This document shows, in pieces, positions 11,230-22,500 of a stretch of DNA of 64,000 nucleotides. The translations under genes were made by a program, and so were the position numbers. The DNA comes from Isoetes taiwanensis (Eukaryota; Streptophyta; Lycopodiopsida; Isoetales; Isoetaceae). The DNA lies in NCBI GenBank assembly GCA_021234155.1, contig JAJEKV010000823.1, positions 20,556 through 84,555 on the forward strand, given 5' to 3'. Within the stretch, counting starts at the first letter, position 1. Every line of letters starts with the position of its first letter. Below the pieces are notes generated by a model. That model saw nothing but the letters and a program-made list of their open reading frames with translations. It did not search any database and was not told the DNA's origin.

Positions 11230-11640
11230 GAGAAGCTTAAAGAGGCCTTAACTTTCGCGACACCGGTGCTTGTTCTCGGATCAGTAAAGATAAGTTGGTA
11301 GCAACGGATGCAAGCAAGATAGCGGGGCGTCTTGATGCAAGAAGGAAGGGTAGTCGCCTACGACTTCGAAGAAGATGAGCGGACGCCGAGCAGCGCTACC
11401 CAACCCATGATCGGGAGCTGCTAGCCATTGTCGGGGCATTGAGGATATGGAGGCATTATCTGCTGGGAAGGAAGTTTCGGAGTTGGATCGCGATCACGAG
11501 CCGCCGGTATCTTTTCACCCGGCCACTCCTCAACTTAAGGCAAAGGAGGTGGATGGAATTCCTTGAGGAGTATGATTTTGATATTATATATAAGCTTTGG
11601 TAAGCTTAATGTTGTAGCGAGATGCCCTCTCCGGGGAGAC
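11230..11640 (+). pseudogene. RNase H (copy 1)
   Basis: Codons for ATDASKIA lie near 11305, followed by the QEGRVVAY-like, ELLAIV, WRHYL and LNLRQRRWMEFLEEYDF blocks (to about 11580). This is the Ty3/gypsy RNase H that removes RNA from the RNA-DNA hybrid. Frame breaks occur at several points relative to copy 2. Confidence 0.75.
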
Positions 11641-11819
11641 CATTTCGGACAAGGGCGCATTGTAATGCGATTTCCACTCTTCAGTGAGTTTGGCAAGAAG
11701 ATTGAGGAGTCCTTGCCAGCGGATGTGGACTTCAAGGAGGTATGGGAAAGCCTTTCAAAGGAAGCGAGCAGATAAGGGGCGGGAAGCCTTCAAGCATTAT
11801 AAGAAGGAAGGCAACTTTG

Positions 11820-12700
11820 TTGTATCACAAGCATAAGTTGTGTGTGCGAATCATCGGGGGGTAAAAGGAAGCTAATTCTTCATGACACACATAACAGCCC
11901 AATAGCGAGGGCATCTTGGCTTCATGAAGACCTATTTCAAGATTGAAGTAGCTACTTACGGCGGGAATGAAAAGCGGATAGCTGCATATATTAGGGATTA
12001 CCCGGTTATGTCGGTGAGACCAAAGCGGAACAACCAGTTCAGGTGCTCTTGAGCCATTGGGGGTGCCAAATGCAAAGTGGGAGGTCATAAGCATGGATTT
12101 CATCCGCGGGTCTCCCTAGAACTCTTGAGGCAAGGATGCATTGATGGTTGTCGTAGATAAGTTATCTAAGATGGCACATTTTGTGCCTTGCAAGACTCTT
12201 GACACCGCATTAGATCTTGCCAAGTTATTTGTAAGGGAGATTTTCAGACTCCATGGCATGCCTCGGGGAGATAATATCGATAGGGATTCCAAGTTTATGA
12301 GTGCCTTACGGCGGGGACCTCTTCAGCACCATTGAGGCCGAAGCTCTCCATGAGCCGCGGCATATCATCCCCAAGCGAGATGGCGGGGCGGAAAGGGCGA
12401 ATCCGGATCATTGAAGACATGCTTGAAGCTATGTGTGGAACAAGCGGTCAAGTGGGATGAGTACATCCACTTGGTGGGTCGCCTAGCGATTGCTTAGCGG
12501 GGAGTCATCTCGGATGTCTCCTTTCATGGTAAATTACGGGTACCCGGTGCTTAACCCAGGATACACGGCACAATCACTGTGTCCAAGGTAGAAGTATCAG
12601 CAGATGTTAGGGGATATGCGGCGGCTAGTGGAAGAAGTAAGGGGTTATTTATTGGCGGCAAAAGTCGGTGAGAAAAGAGTGTAGCCGACAACAACCGGAG
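11820..12700 (+). pseudogene. Integrase (copy 1)
   Basis: It begins after YHKHKLC (11823). The HDTHNSPIA zinc-binding region is near 11880. The core has MDFI near 12093, then VVVDKLSKMAHFVPCKTLDTALDLAK (about 12144-12220), FRLHGMPR and DRDSKFMSA (about 12250-12304). These correspond to the D-D part of the D-D-E core. The region around the final Glu and the C-terminal domain is frameshifted. Confidence 0.78.
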
Positions 12701-12734
12701 GCCAAGTAAAGAATTCAAGGTAGGCGATAGCGTT

Positions 12735-13130
12735 TGGTTGAAGATAAAGGTGAAGCAAGCCAAGCTGCGGTTGGGGGCTGCAAGAAGCTTGCCCCTAGGT
12801 GGGCTGGTCCGTTCAAGATTTTTGGAGAGAGTGGGCTCTCAAGCCTACAAGTTGGATCTTCCGGCCCATCTCAAGGTTGCACAAGGTCTTCCACGTAAGT
12901 TTATTAAAAGGCACAATCCTAACCACGAGGAGGTTTTGGATACTCCAACCTTGTTGGAAATGGCCGGAGGAGCAAGTAGAAATAGTGCTGAATTGCTTCT
13001 TGATAAGTCATTCAAGAAGACTAGGAGGTCTCGGTTCCTCCAATATTTGGTTAAGTGGAAGCACTTACCAGTGGAAGATGCGACATGGGTATTGAAGCAA
13101 GACTTGGAGAAGCAATACCCGAGTTTATGA
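12735..13130 (+). CDS. Integrase C-terminus with chromodomain (copy 1)
   Basis: An open frame of about 130 codons. It starts KIKVKQAKLRLGAARSLP, then RFLERVGSQAYKLDLPAHLK (integrase C-terminal fold), FIKRHNPNHEE, and a chromodomain-type end with RFLQYLVKWKHLPVEDATW and a terminal KQYPSL. The Y-L-V-K-W-K and A-T-W blocks are typical of chromoviral chromodomains, which bind modified histone H3 tails and direct integration to heterochromatin. This is the longest intact pol segment in copy 1. Confidence 0.85.
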   Translation, partial: WLKIKVKQAKLRLGAARSLPLGGLVRSRFLERVGSQAYKLDLPAHLKVAQGLPRKFIKRHNPNHEEVLDTPTLLEMAGGASRNSAELLLDKSFKKTRRSRFLQYLVKWKHLPVEDATWVLKQDLEKQYPSL

Positions 13131-14044
13131 AAGGAGTTTGATGGGCGAGGAGTCTCAGGACTTGAGTCGACCCGACTTGCCGGTGGTTAGCTAGTATGTT
13201 GTTAGTTAGCCTTAAGCTGGCGCATGCATTCTAGTTACTAGGGTGCATGTGCGGAACAACAGATCGTGTGGGCGATGATGGGATACACTTTTAGGGCATT
13301 CTCTAGGCCACACGCGCACCAAAGTGCGCATGACCATTAGGGTCATGTGGTGAGAATGAGGCATGGTGGGCGATGATGGGACATCGATCCGGATGATCTC
13401 TATGCCCGCGATGCGAGAATGCACACCTGGGCCGTAGGAGGGTCATGGTGAAGGTTAAAGTGATCATCTTGGCGATGATGGGATGGTGAGGCGTTCCTAG
13501 CTTCAAACCCGTGGGGCATGATGCACTAGGGGTTTTCGACATAGGGTAGCAAAGTACAAGGTAGCACTTTCGATCATGGGCGATGATGGGAGCATCTTAA
13601 ATGATCCTTAAGCTCAAATCGAAAGGGCCATGATCTTGGGCAAGGTAGTAGGACAACCTTGAGTCGATGGTTCGGCTCAAGGAGGTAAGGGGTGGTCCCC
13701 TAAAACCACAAATTATTAACTAAACTAGCGTAATGTGCTCCTTTTTGCGGGCAAGTAGAAGGTGGACTTCAGCGAGGGCGCATTACGAGAAGATAGGGGG
13801 AGCCATAATTTAGATTATGAACCCTAATAACTCTTACCATAATGTTTTGAATTATCGTAAAGAAATAGCAGGTGTTAAGGCTATATAATTTTGTATAAGT
13901 ACAAATATAGCCTAAAATTTTTGACTTGAACTAATAAAACTTGATTACTATAATAAACTAAAGGTTATGACATGTTGTTGCTTTGTGCAGGGCATAAGGT
14001 AGGTTCGTCACCTTAAGCGCAATCTTTGAGGACGGACATTGTCT
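13131..14044 (+). other. 3' untranslated region of gypsy copy 1
   Basis: Non-coding region between the chromodomain stop and the purine tract. It contains four GGCGATGATGGGA repeats (listed separately), then an AT-rich part (13710-13990). Copy 2 has a matching region. Confidence 0.6.
13270..13591 (+). repeat. Four spaced GGGCGATGATGGGA motifs
   Basis: Copies lie at 13270-13283, 13368-13381, 13471-13483 (first G missing) and 13578-13591, spaced 98-107 bp. The intervening sequences differ. Copy 2 keeps four motif positions on its minus strand at 29249-29262, 29356-29365, 29451-29464 and 29555-29568 with similar spacing, though two of them are worn. Confidence 0.85.
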
Positions 14045-14056
14045 AAGGGGGGAGAA
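14045..14056 (+). promoter_or_regulatory. Polypurine tract
   Basis: AAGGGGGGAGAA directly precedes the 3' LTR. It is the expected plus-strand primer for reverse transcription. Confidence 0.88.
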
Positions 14057-15689
14057 TGTGGCGGTCGAGGGGAATATCGCCGCCATAAATCGTATATTCT
14101 GGATCCGTCACCATACAAATCTATCTTCATAGCCTTGTATACCATAGATTGTGGCACTAGGGGGCATGGCTAAGTTATTCTCATAACTTAGCCAACCATA
14201 GGTTAAGCCATTATCCCGTGGCCTTAACCTATTGGGGCACCGCCACCACAGGACTCACCCGATTGGTGCCGCGTGGCATCCTAGGTGGACCCTAACTCAT
14301 ATAGGCATAAACCCTAACCCTAGACCTCTTTCCAGCCCTAGCACCCGGAGACTCACCTACTCGTTGAAACCCCCGTTTGAACATGTCGTTCTTGTGGCAT
14401 AGGCTGGTGCGGCGGCCCCGGCCGAGGGTGGGCTTCGTTCTTGGGTAGGGGCGGCATCTCGTGAGTCGGGAGACCATGGAGGCTGCGGATGCGGAGGGAG
14501 AGCTTGAGGGCGGGTATGTAGGATAGTGGTTGTGATAGCTCATCTGAAAATTAGCATTCGGATATGCTAGTATTTTGTATCTAGAGTAGAGCCATCCTAG
14601 AACCCATATTCAACATCTTGAACCCTAATCAAGGAACCCTAACTATTAGTTAGATTTGTATGATTAGGTTAAGATGTTATTCTTATGATTATTCTCATGA
14701 TGTGATGATTATGTGATGATGGTTGATCATGTTTGCTCCTCTTGTATTGGGAAGGGGGTAGAGACCTAGAGCCATATGTAGTATGCTCCTAGAGTAGACC
14801 CCTTAGTTCCTATTAGTTGCGGCTTTGTGCATAGGAGCCCACCCGGGCTATTGAGGCTATGATATGACTTCGGCACCATATACTTGAGGGGCTAGAGGGA
14901 AAGTGGAGGGAGGATCCCTGCCCAGAGTGGGGAGCCGGGGGATCCCATAGTGGGCTAGGCTTATGGTGGGTCACCGTGTGGGCGAGCATGGGTGGACACC
15001 TCTGGGGCAATGGTGTTTGCCTCTCGGGGCTGCAAGTGTTGGCTTGGCTCGTTTTGGGGGGTTGATGTCAGTGCGAATGGGTGTGTCGCCCGCGATTCTC
15101 TAGCACCCGGCACCTCTAGATCACGGGAAGGGGAGATGCAACCCTTCTGCCTCATCGGACGGGGAGATGCAACACGGAGTAGTCAGATGGGTGATGCCAT
15201 GGGATTGCGTATCAGGAAGGCTAGAGTCATGCGAGCCTGATTTAGCCCATCACCAAAGTATGCCGGAGGGGCGGATGGAGTGGTCAACCCTAGCCATTGT
15301 TCTATGCCAGCCCTCGCCATTGCCATGACTTCGGTCTGCTCTATCTTGAGGCCTAGCCGGTCGGTCATCCTCCTTACGAGTGCAGTAGGGGTAGGAGCTC
15401 TCATGTTTTATGGTTGGTGATTATCATCTTTGCCTTGGATTATGAGTGATGCACTACCCTTCGAGGTAGTATTTGTATATGTTGATGCTAGTTCGGCGTG
15501 TTATAAACTCAGCTGTTTATAGGAGCCCATAGGGAAGGGGCGCCAAGACACCTTCGTGTTCCCTTCCCGCACTAGGAGTCACCTCGAGAGTGCGGGATAG
15601 ACGAAGGGCCCATGCGGTTGTTGAGCCGGATGGGGGATTTCCTGCCGAGTGTACGGCCGGGCGCCGTACGTTTAGCAGGGAGCATCACA
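14057..15689 (+). repeat. 3' LTR of gypsy copy 1
   Basis: It begins TGTGGCGGTC and ends CATCACA, and matches the 5' LTR over its length. Long stretches (for example 14600-14790 against 3080-3270) are almost identical, while other parts differ by many one- to four-base gaps. Near-identity implies recent insertion; the gaps may partly be consensus error. Confidence 0.92.
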
Positions 15690-17990
15690 AGAATCTAATC
15701 ATCCATCTACTCAAACAATCAGAAGAATACAAGCTATGCTAAAACTAACGGGAAGGAGCACAATATAGTGTCTAAAAAGGGTCGTTTCGAACTAAAAAAT
15801 TAGTGGGCAAAATAGTTGGAAAAATAGCTCGAGAGTATTTTGAAATCCCAAAATTAACGGGGAAAAGGGGGGATATACAAAATAGCAAGAAACAAAACTC
15901 GGTTAGAGGGAAATGGAATTGCTACTGCCGGATCTTCTGGTCTTGCTTTTTCTTGGTGGATTTTCAGTTGTATGCTGCCGATGCTTGTGAAGTTATGCAC
16001 TTGTCGAGGCCGTTACATACTGCCCAGAGTATTCACCAATGGTTTGCTAGGTCATGACATCCTTCCACGGTAAAGCTCATATCCTAAGATCCTTATTCTT
16101 ACGTCAATGCAAAAAATACAACACTTTACAAGGTATAAAGACTCAGATTTTGCCAGATTTTATAGCTATATCACTGGATAAAGTAGAATAGAGTTTATTT
16201 CATCGCCTGTAATGACTTGTTACTATGAATTATGCTTGATGATGCTATTCGAAATGTATATGAATTTCTTTTGAAGTCTGATCTGCCCAGCATAAATTCC
16301 ATACATGCTTCTAGTGAATTGCAGATGGAAATAGTATCGATAGTTGACAACTTTTATAAGCCATTGATTCTAAATTATCAGGCTGATCAAAAAGGAAAGA
16401 TGTGGTGAATCTTGGTAGGATTTCGGCCACAATCACTAATAGTGTTATTATGTGGGTCGATGTAGTACCATGAGGTATGTAAAAACGTATTGAAGAGAGA
16501 GAACTCAGATAAAATTTGAATGCTCAACTTCTCTTCTCTAGGAACGAAAGAGGATATGTAGGTGGATGCTTCCATAAATATGGCTATCAGGTTTGATTCA
16601 TTTTATTCTAGAATGCTTGGAGCATTGTCTATTGTTGATATGAAGCTTGGTGTCCAAAACTCAGTCTAGATGCTCTAAACATAATGAAATCTTTTCATTC
16701 AAATGGGATGCCTTAGATTAGTGAATCCATTTTATAGAAACCTCCAAATACGATACAATTGTAATGTAAGGGACTGAGATTGTCTTAATAGATTGAGAAG
16801 TTCCTTTTGAACTTTATACTAGTAAGGAATTTGCCTTTGTGTAAGCTGTTAATCTAGTGTTTCTTTGGAAACTAAGGTTCAGTGTTGTTTAGTTACATGT
16901 CTATCTGATGCTATAATGTGGCATATCTCTCAAGGTAAATTCATTTTTATGCATATCTACAGGTTTGCTAAACGAGCTTAAATGTAATGAGAAAGTGATC
17001 AATGACAATTCTTCAAAAAAGATACTAGGTATTGTTTAGTTCTTTTTATCATAATAATTCGTTAGCTACCGAGATTCATGGCAATGTAGAATTCAATTTT
17101 TAGTTCCAATTATTTGTATTGTTTTAGTTGTAAGTGATAAGTATAGATGTAGTTGCAGCTTCCGAGGTTAATGACAATGTAGGATTCAATTCTTAGTTCT
17201 AATTGTTTTAGTTGCAAGTGATGCTTGTAGATGTAGTTGCAACTCTAGTTGTGTCAAAGTTACAATTGCAAGGTCGAACAAAAGCTTAAGTTACAGAGGG
17301 TATTGTAGTTCCATCAAGTTGTTGCAAGTTCATAGTTGTTAGTTCCAGGTGCAATGTTGCAAGCACATCTGTTGTTTAATTATAGCTACAGTTTGCATTT
17401 CGTAGTTGCAATTGCAGTGGACTTTGTTAGCCACCGTTTCATTCCCACCAATAGTTACAGTTTCAGTTGCAGTGGCATTTGTAGTTGCAGTCACAATTGC
17501 AATTAGAGTCCAAGTTTGAATCAGTTGTAGTCACAACTTGCTGCTTGTTTTGATAGTTCCAAGTTATGGCTTTGGTAGTGCTGCATACTAGTTTTCTAGA
17601 TAATTACATGTTAGTTGCTTTATAGCTTAGTAGTTTGTAGTTATTGCTAACATGCATCAATTTCATGTGCTAGTAGGTAGTGCTAGCTGGCATGACAAAT
17701 CGATTCACCAATGCCAAAATAGTACGCAGCTTGAAGGAGAGGTAATAGTAAATCAAACTGGTCAAATTTGTGAGCCATCTGTTATGCGTTGAGCATGCAA
17801 TGCGCATTGATGCTTTTTAGGAGATTGCTCATGTCCGAGAATCAGTTAAAACTTGTTTTTTGGTCCCCCATTTATGTGATGTGGGCATATCCAGGTATAT
17901 GCTGGCATATGCCTAGCATATGCTGGTGACTGCTCAAAACTGGCTGCTGCCTGTAAACTCTCAGTCATCCAAGGTGCTTCCGTAGCACAG
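15690..17990. other. Non-coding flank
   Basis: AT-rich sequence without a supported gene. The open frame at 15803-16057 resembles nothing I know. From about 17100 to 17560 there is a degenerate low-complexity stretch built on AGTTGCA / AGTTGCAAGT on the plus strand. Confidence 0.45.
17100..17560 (+). repeat. Degenerate AGTTGCA-type low-complexity repeat
   Basis: Many imperfect copies of TAGTTGCA, GTTGCAAGT and GTTGCAGT in tandem, with no fixed period. Confidence 0.6.
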
Positions 17991-18074
17991 CTATGGCACC
18001 GGAACCCAGGAAATGGCAACCCTTTCTCATGAAGCCGGTACAAGCTCCTCGCCGAACCCAGCAACAGGTATTGG

Positions 18075-18983
18075 ATGGAGAGATCCGGCCTTTGGGAAGC
18101 ATACAACACTTCAATTGCGCCGATGAATTTAGAGCTGTTGAATGAGTTCATAGAAAGCCATGGCGCATACGGTGGAAAAATCACTGGCCAAATGGTGCAC
18201 ATCACGCCGGCATTAGTCTCGCATGCCCTCAAATTGCCTTATGAAGGCTACGAAATTTCTTCTGCTCGCGAGTCTCACACTAAGGGCCTTGATTCTTGCT
18301 TTTTGCCTTCTGCTCGCAAAGGCACAAAAACTGGTTATGATATTTCCCTAGCAGAGGATCCTGTTTTCAAAGAGCTGCTTTCATTTATATTTGATCGGAT
18401 AGTTATGAAATCATCTCAGACGCTTCGTCTCCCTACTGCCCTCTGCTTAACTGGGTTTAGAATCGAAGTCGCAGGCAATAAGTTCAACTGGTCTGCATAT
18501 ATCTGTGACAAAATGCAAGATGAAATCAGGGCCATCAAGGAGCTTAAATCATTCGAATGTAAGTATGCTAACTACCTTAGTATGATTTTGGAGTATAGTG
18601 CACAGGCATTTTTAGGAAAAGCATGCATTTCTTTGAAATCTGAGAAAAAACGGAGGACTTTTGTTTCAGAGAATGCACTTAGCCCTTTGTCTGTAAAGCA
18701 AGAACAATATAGCAGCTTTGAGAAGGAAAAATATGTTGTGAAGGAAGAACTTTCTGCTAAACTGCTTTTGACTTGTAAGAGTCAAGTTGCTAAGAGTGAA
18801 GTTGTCTATGTTAGTAGCGATAATGAATCAGAAGCAGCAGATTCAAAACTAAAACGCCCTAAAGCTGAACCAGATTTTGCAGTTGAGAAGGATGAGGAAG
18901 ACGACAAATTGGTAAAGCTAGAAGAAATGTGTAAAGGGAAAGACGAGATGTTAAAGAAATTAGAAGGAATTTGTGAATACTAA
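18075..18983 (+). CDS. Uncharacterised plant ORF, possibly transposon-derived
   Basis: A 302-codon open frame. The same frame is open back to about 18024 (encoding RYKLLAEPSNRYWMERSG), so the true start may be upstream, possibly in another exon; a separate ATG at 17993 is out of frame. The N-terminal half has the pattern LLNEFIESHG, then GGKITGQMVHITPALVSHAL and KLPYEGYE. I associate this loosely with plant transposon-related proteins of the 'putative plant transposon protein' type, but am not sure. The C-terminal third is charged: SSDNESEAAD, several V-K-x-E sites (VKQE, VKEE) that resemble SUMO consensus sites, and a Lys/Glu-rich coiled-coil-like end. It ends with TAA, followed by a T-rich tract. 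Confidence 0.5.
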   Translation: MERSGLWEAYNTSIAPMNLELLNEFIESHGAYGGKITGQMVHITPALVSHALKLPYEGYEISSARESHTKGLDSCFLPSARKGTKTGYDISLAEDPVFKELLSFIFDRIVMKSSQTLRLPTALCLTGFRIEVAGNKFNWSAYICDKMQDEIRAIKELKSFECKYANYLSMILEYSAQAFLGKACISLKSEKKRRTFVSENALSPLSVKQEQYSSFEKEKYVVKEELSAKLLLTCKSQVAKSEVVYVSSDNESEAADSKLKRPKAEPDFAVEKDEEDDKLVKLEEMCKGKDEMLKKLEGICEY

Positions 18984-19503
18984 TTAGCTCTTTTCTTTTT
19001 TCTTTTTTTCTCATTTGAAAATTGAATACTTTAATTTCTTTCTATTCTCATCAACCAACCAGTTTAACACTTAAGAGGTTCTGGGTCAATCTGGGTATTT
19101 ATCAAATTCAGAGGGACAGTAGTTACCAAGGAGATCCTTTGAAGATCGATCAGGTTTGTTTGTTTACTTAACTGTAGTTTAGTTCGGGGAAATTATCCTT
19201 CAACCTCGTTAAGAACTTTTTGTATTGGTCAGTCTGCATTGACAGGTGAATCATTGCCAGTGACAAAGAAACTAAAAGATGAGGTGTTCTCTGGATCAAC
19301 TTGTAAACATGGAGAAATTGAAGCCGTGGTTATTGCAACTGGGGTCCACATATTCTTTGGAAAGGCTGTTCACTTGGTTGATACAATAAACCAAGTTGGT
19401 CACTTTCAGAAGGTAAATACCATACCCTCTCTTATATTTATTTCTTGTGCACGCCGATAACTTCTTTTATCTATTGTAGGTACTTACAACAATTGGAAAC
19501 TTC

Positions 19504-22500
19504 CCCCTTTTTTTTTTTTTTTTGGAGTAAAGGCAGAGATTAGTTCCCCCTGCATAAGTTCTTCTAGCAGCACTGCTTGCATAATGCACAAACACTAGGC
19601 TCGTTAGCAAATGCTGCATGTCAGTTAGCAACACTGAAATCAATAAAGGCATCATCATTCAAATCCAAACAATCATGCATTTTCAATTTAAAGAAGTGGA
19701 AAGACCCTTCAAAGGTGCCCACTCTTTATCGTAATTATCTCCTCTTGCATTCCTATGCGCCATTGCAGCTGTGAGAATTTCCACTTGCATCGTCGCCTTG
19801 AGCCAGTTGATACTTAAAGGCTTCCCTTGAAAGATACATCTGTTTCGATGTTTCCAAATCGTCCATAAAGCCAATTGGAAGATAGTGTTTTTTAAAACAT
19901 GGGAGATGTAGAAGGAATCAATTAGGTCTTGTAAATTGCCAATACGTTTTCTAATAATGGGGAATATCCATTGCCAAAAAGGAAGAATGTGGTGGCAGAG
20001 GAAAATGTGTTCAACTGTCTCACTATGTCCACAGAATGGGCATTTCTGCATCAAAGGGGGTTTGGCCAACTTTCTCAGATGCAGGTTAGCGTTGGCGGGA
20101 AGGCCATTTCTCGTGATGAGCCACACAAAGAAGTTAATCTTGGGAGCCGCATAGGATTTCCAGATATTGGTGGAGAGTCTTTTAAAAGAAACCTTGGTAA
20201 GCTTCCACCTGCTTTTGACTGAACTGTCAGAATGATTAGCTAAGTATTCGTAACCATGGCCCACAGAGTAGGAGTTTTGGCTTGGCTTCCCTCTACCAGT
20301 CTTTCTTATTTGCCAGATGTCTCTCTTAGTGGGGTTATTATTGACAAACACTAATTGACTGTTAGCTACATGGACGATAATAGTATTATATATTTTCTTG
20401 TCCCATTGGGAGTTGCTACCCAGCTTAGCTTGCACTTGTGCCCAGGTGTACCATTTACCTTCACTTGTGTCCCAAATGTCCCCAAACGTACTAAGGCCAA
20501 CATTCAACCACTTCTTGTATAGTCTAGGGTGTCTATCAGCTAGGCAGGTACCTTCACTGCTGAGGTTACTGTTCCACCATATAGGAGTATTGGCCGATTC
20601 GCTATGTGGTTGGGGGAGGGAAAAAGCCCCAGAGACATTCTTCCAAGCTTGGAAGATATTCCTAACAAGGGCGGACGTCCAAGCTGTAGGTTTAAAGTCA
20701 AAGAAAGCTGAGCTGGGCAGGTCAGCCATAAGAGTTTTACTACCTAGGGGTTTAGCTTTTTGAAGCCAATAATGAATGAAATCTAAAGCAAGAGACTCCT
20801 GATTATCCATACAGCGCCAGACGTATTTGGCAACAAGCGCTTGTCCCTGCTTGTGCAGGTCTTTGCAACTAAGACCTCCGTATTTCTTTTTCCTAGCTAT
20901 CTCATCCCAAGAGACCATATGTATCCCTTGCCAAATGAATGCCCGAATGCACTTTTCTATCTCCTTATATGTTCCCTTATCTGCTAAAAAAGCTGAGGAG
21001 AAATACACATGAGTACTTGAGAGCACCATGTTTGCAATATGAGTCCTGGCTGCAAACGTCAAGTTCTGACCATAGACATTGGTTTTTTTCTTTATCCTAT
21101 CAAGTATGGGTTTCCAAAGACCTTTTAGGTGAAGGGAAGCATTGAGGGGGAGCCCAAGCAATTTAGTTGGTTCATTCCCTTTTAAACATTTAATACCTTT
21201 CAGATCCACTCCAGGCTTCTGCGCATCCCACATAATATGACATTTGTCAAGATTAAGTTTAACACCAGAAGCTAGGCCGAATTTATGCAACTCCCCTAGG
21301 AAGGCTTCCAAGTAGCAGGTTTCAGCTTTAAGGAAAACAAATGTATCGTCTGCATACTGCATGATAGTAAGGTTCCTATTAGATCTGGGCATAACCAAGC
21401 CTTCTAGTTGGTTAGCAGCTTGTAACAGAAGGACTCTTCTAGCTAATATCTCTGCCACCATAATGAAGAGGTAGGGTGACAGGGGGCACCCTTGCCTAAC
21501 ACCGGCTTTAATAGGGAAGAAGTCTGTTATAGCTTTATTAATCTTAATAGCAGATGTAGCATGAGCGTTAAGGGCGATGATCTTTCTAGCCATATTCACT
21601 TGCAGCCCTAACTTGACTAGCACTTTCTCCAAAAAATCCCATCGTATACTATCAAAAGCCCTTTTAAAATCTAGTTTTAACAGAAAAACATCTTGGTTGC
21701 TTACCTTTGCCTAATGTAGACCTTCATGAGCTGCAATGTAGTTATCCAATATGAATCTTTTGGGAAGAAAGGCAGACTGACAGGGATTAATTGTCCTTTG
21801 GAGGTGTGGCTTGATCCGATTAGCAATGATTTTAGTGATCACTTTATAGGTAGTATTGGTAAGTGAGATGGGTCTGTAATCATTAATCATCTCTGCTTTG
21901 CTGACTTTAGGTATTAGTGTAATAAGGCCAGCAGAGATTGCCGGGTGCAGAAATTGGGCCTTCCAAGCTCCCTCCACACCTTTCATGCATTCCCATAATT
22001 CAATATAAAACTCGGGGGGTAGCCCATCTAAGCCAGGACTTTTTCCCTTGGCCATACTTTTGATGCAACTCGGGCTCCTGAGGAGTATACATAAGGACTT
22101 CCGAAGGGGTCTCATTCTTGAGAGAGTTAAGAATTTCCTCTTGGACAGCATGGATGCTGCTAGAATCTTCAGAGGGTTTAAAGAGATTAGAATAAAAATT
22201 AAGAAACTCCTTCTGAATGTTGTGATCCCCTTCAATCTTACTACCATCTTCCGTCTTAATCTGAGCAATATTACTGTTCAGAATTCTAGATTTAGAAACC
22301 CTAAAGAAATATGCAGAGGAGGCCCTGTCCATTTGATTTTAAGTTTTAACTTTGGCTCTAAGGGCCATCCCCTTACAATTTCTTTCTTCCATAGTTCTAA
22401 TTCTCTGCTCAATGTTACATTCTTGCCTATGGAGGCTACCATCTAGGGGGCTCTGCTGTAGTTTAATACGAACATCTCTCATTTCCTGCATAAGCTTTTT

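Larger units (their letters stand above)
2556..15689 (+). mobile_element. Ty3/gypsy chromovirus, copy 1 (full structure, decayed)
   Basis: A complete LTR-retrotransposon layout of about 13.1 kb. Two LTRs of about 1.63 kb begin TGTGGCGGTC and end TCACA. A primer-binding site follows the 5' LTR and a purine tract precedes the 3' LTR. Gag, protease, RT, RNase H, integrase and a terminal chromodomain follow in Ty3/gypsy order (RT before integrase). AGAAT follows the 3' LTR and AGAATT precedes the 5' LTR, which fits a 5-bp target duplication with one extra T. Unusually, about 4 kb of extra sequence lies between the primer site and gag, including a histone H3-like segment and another ORF. All coding segments carry frameshifts, so the copy is non-autonomous as written. 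The order and domains match copy 2 at about 27.3-37.4 kb. Confidence 0.93.
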
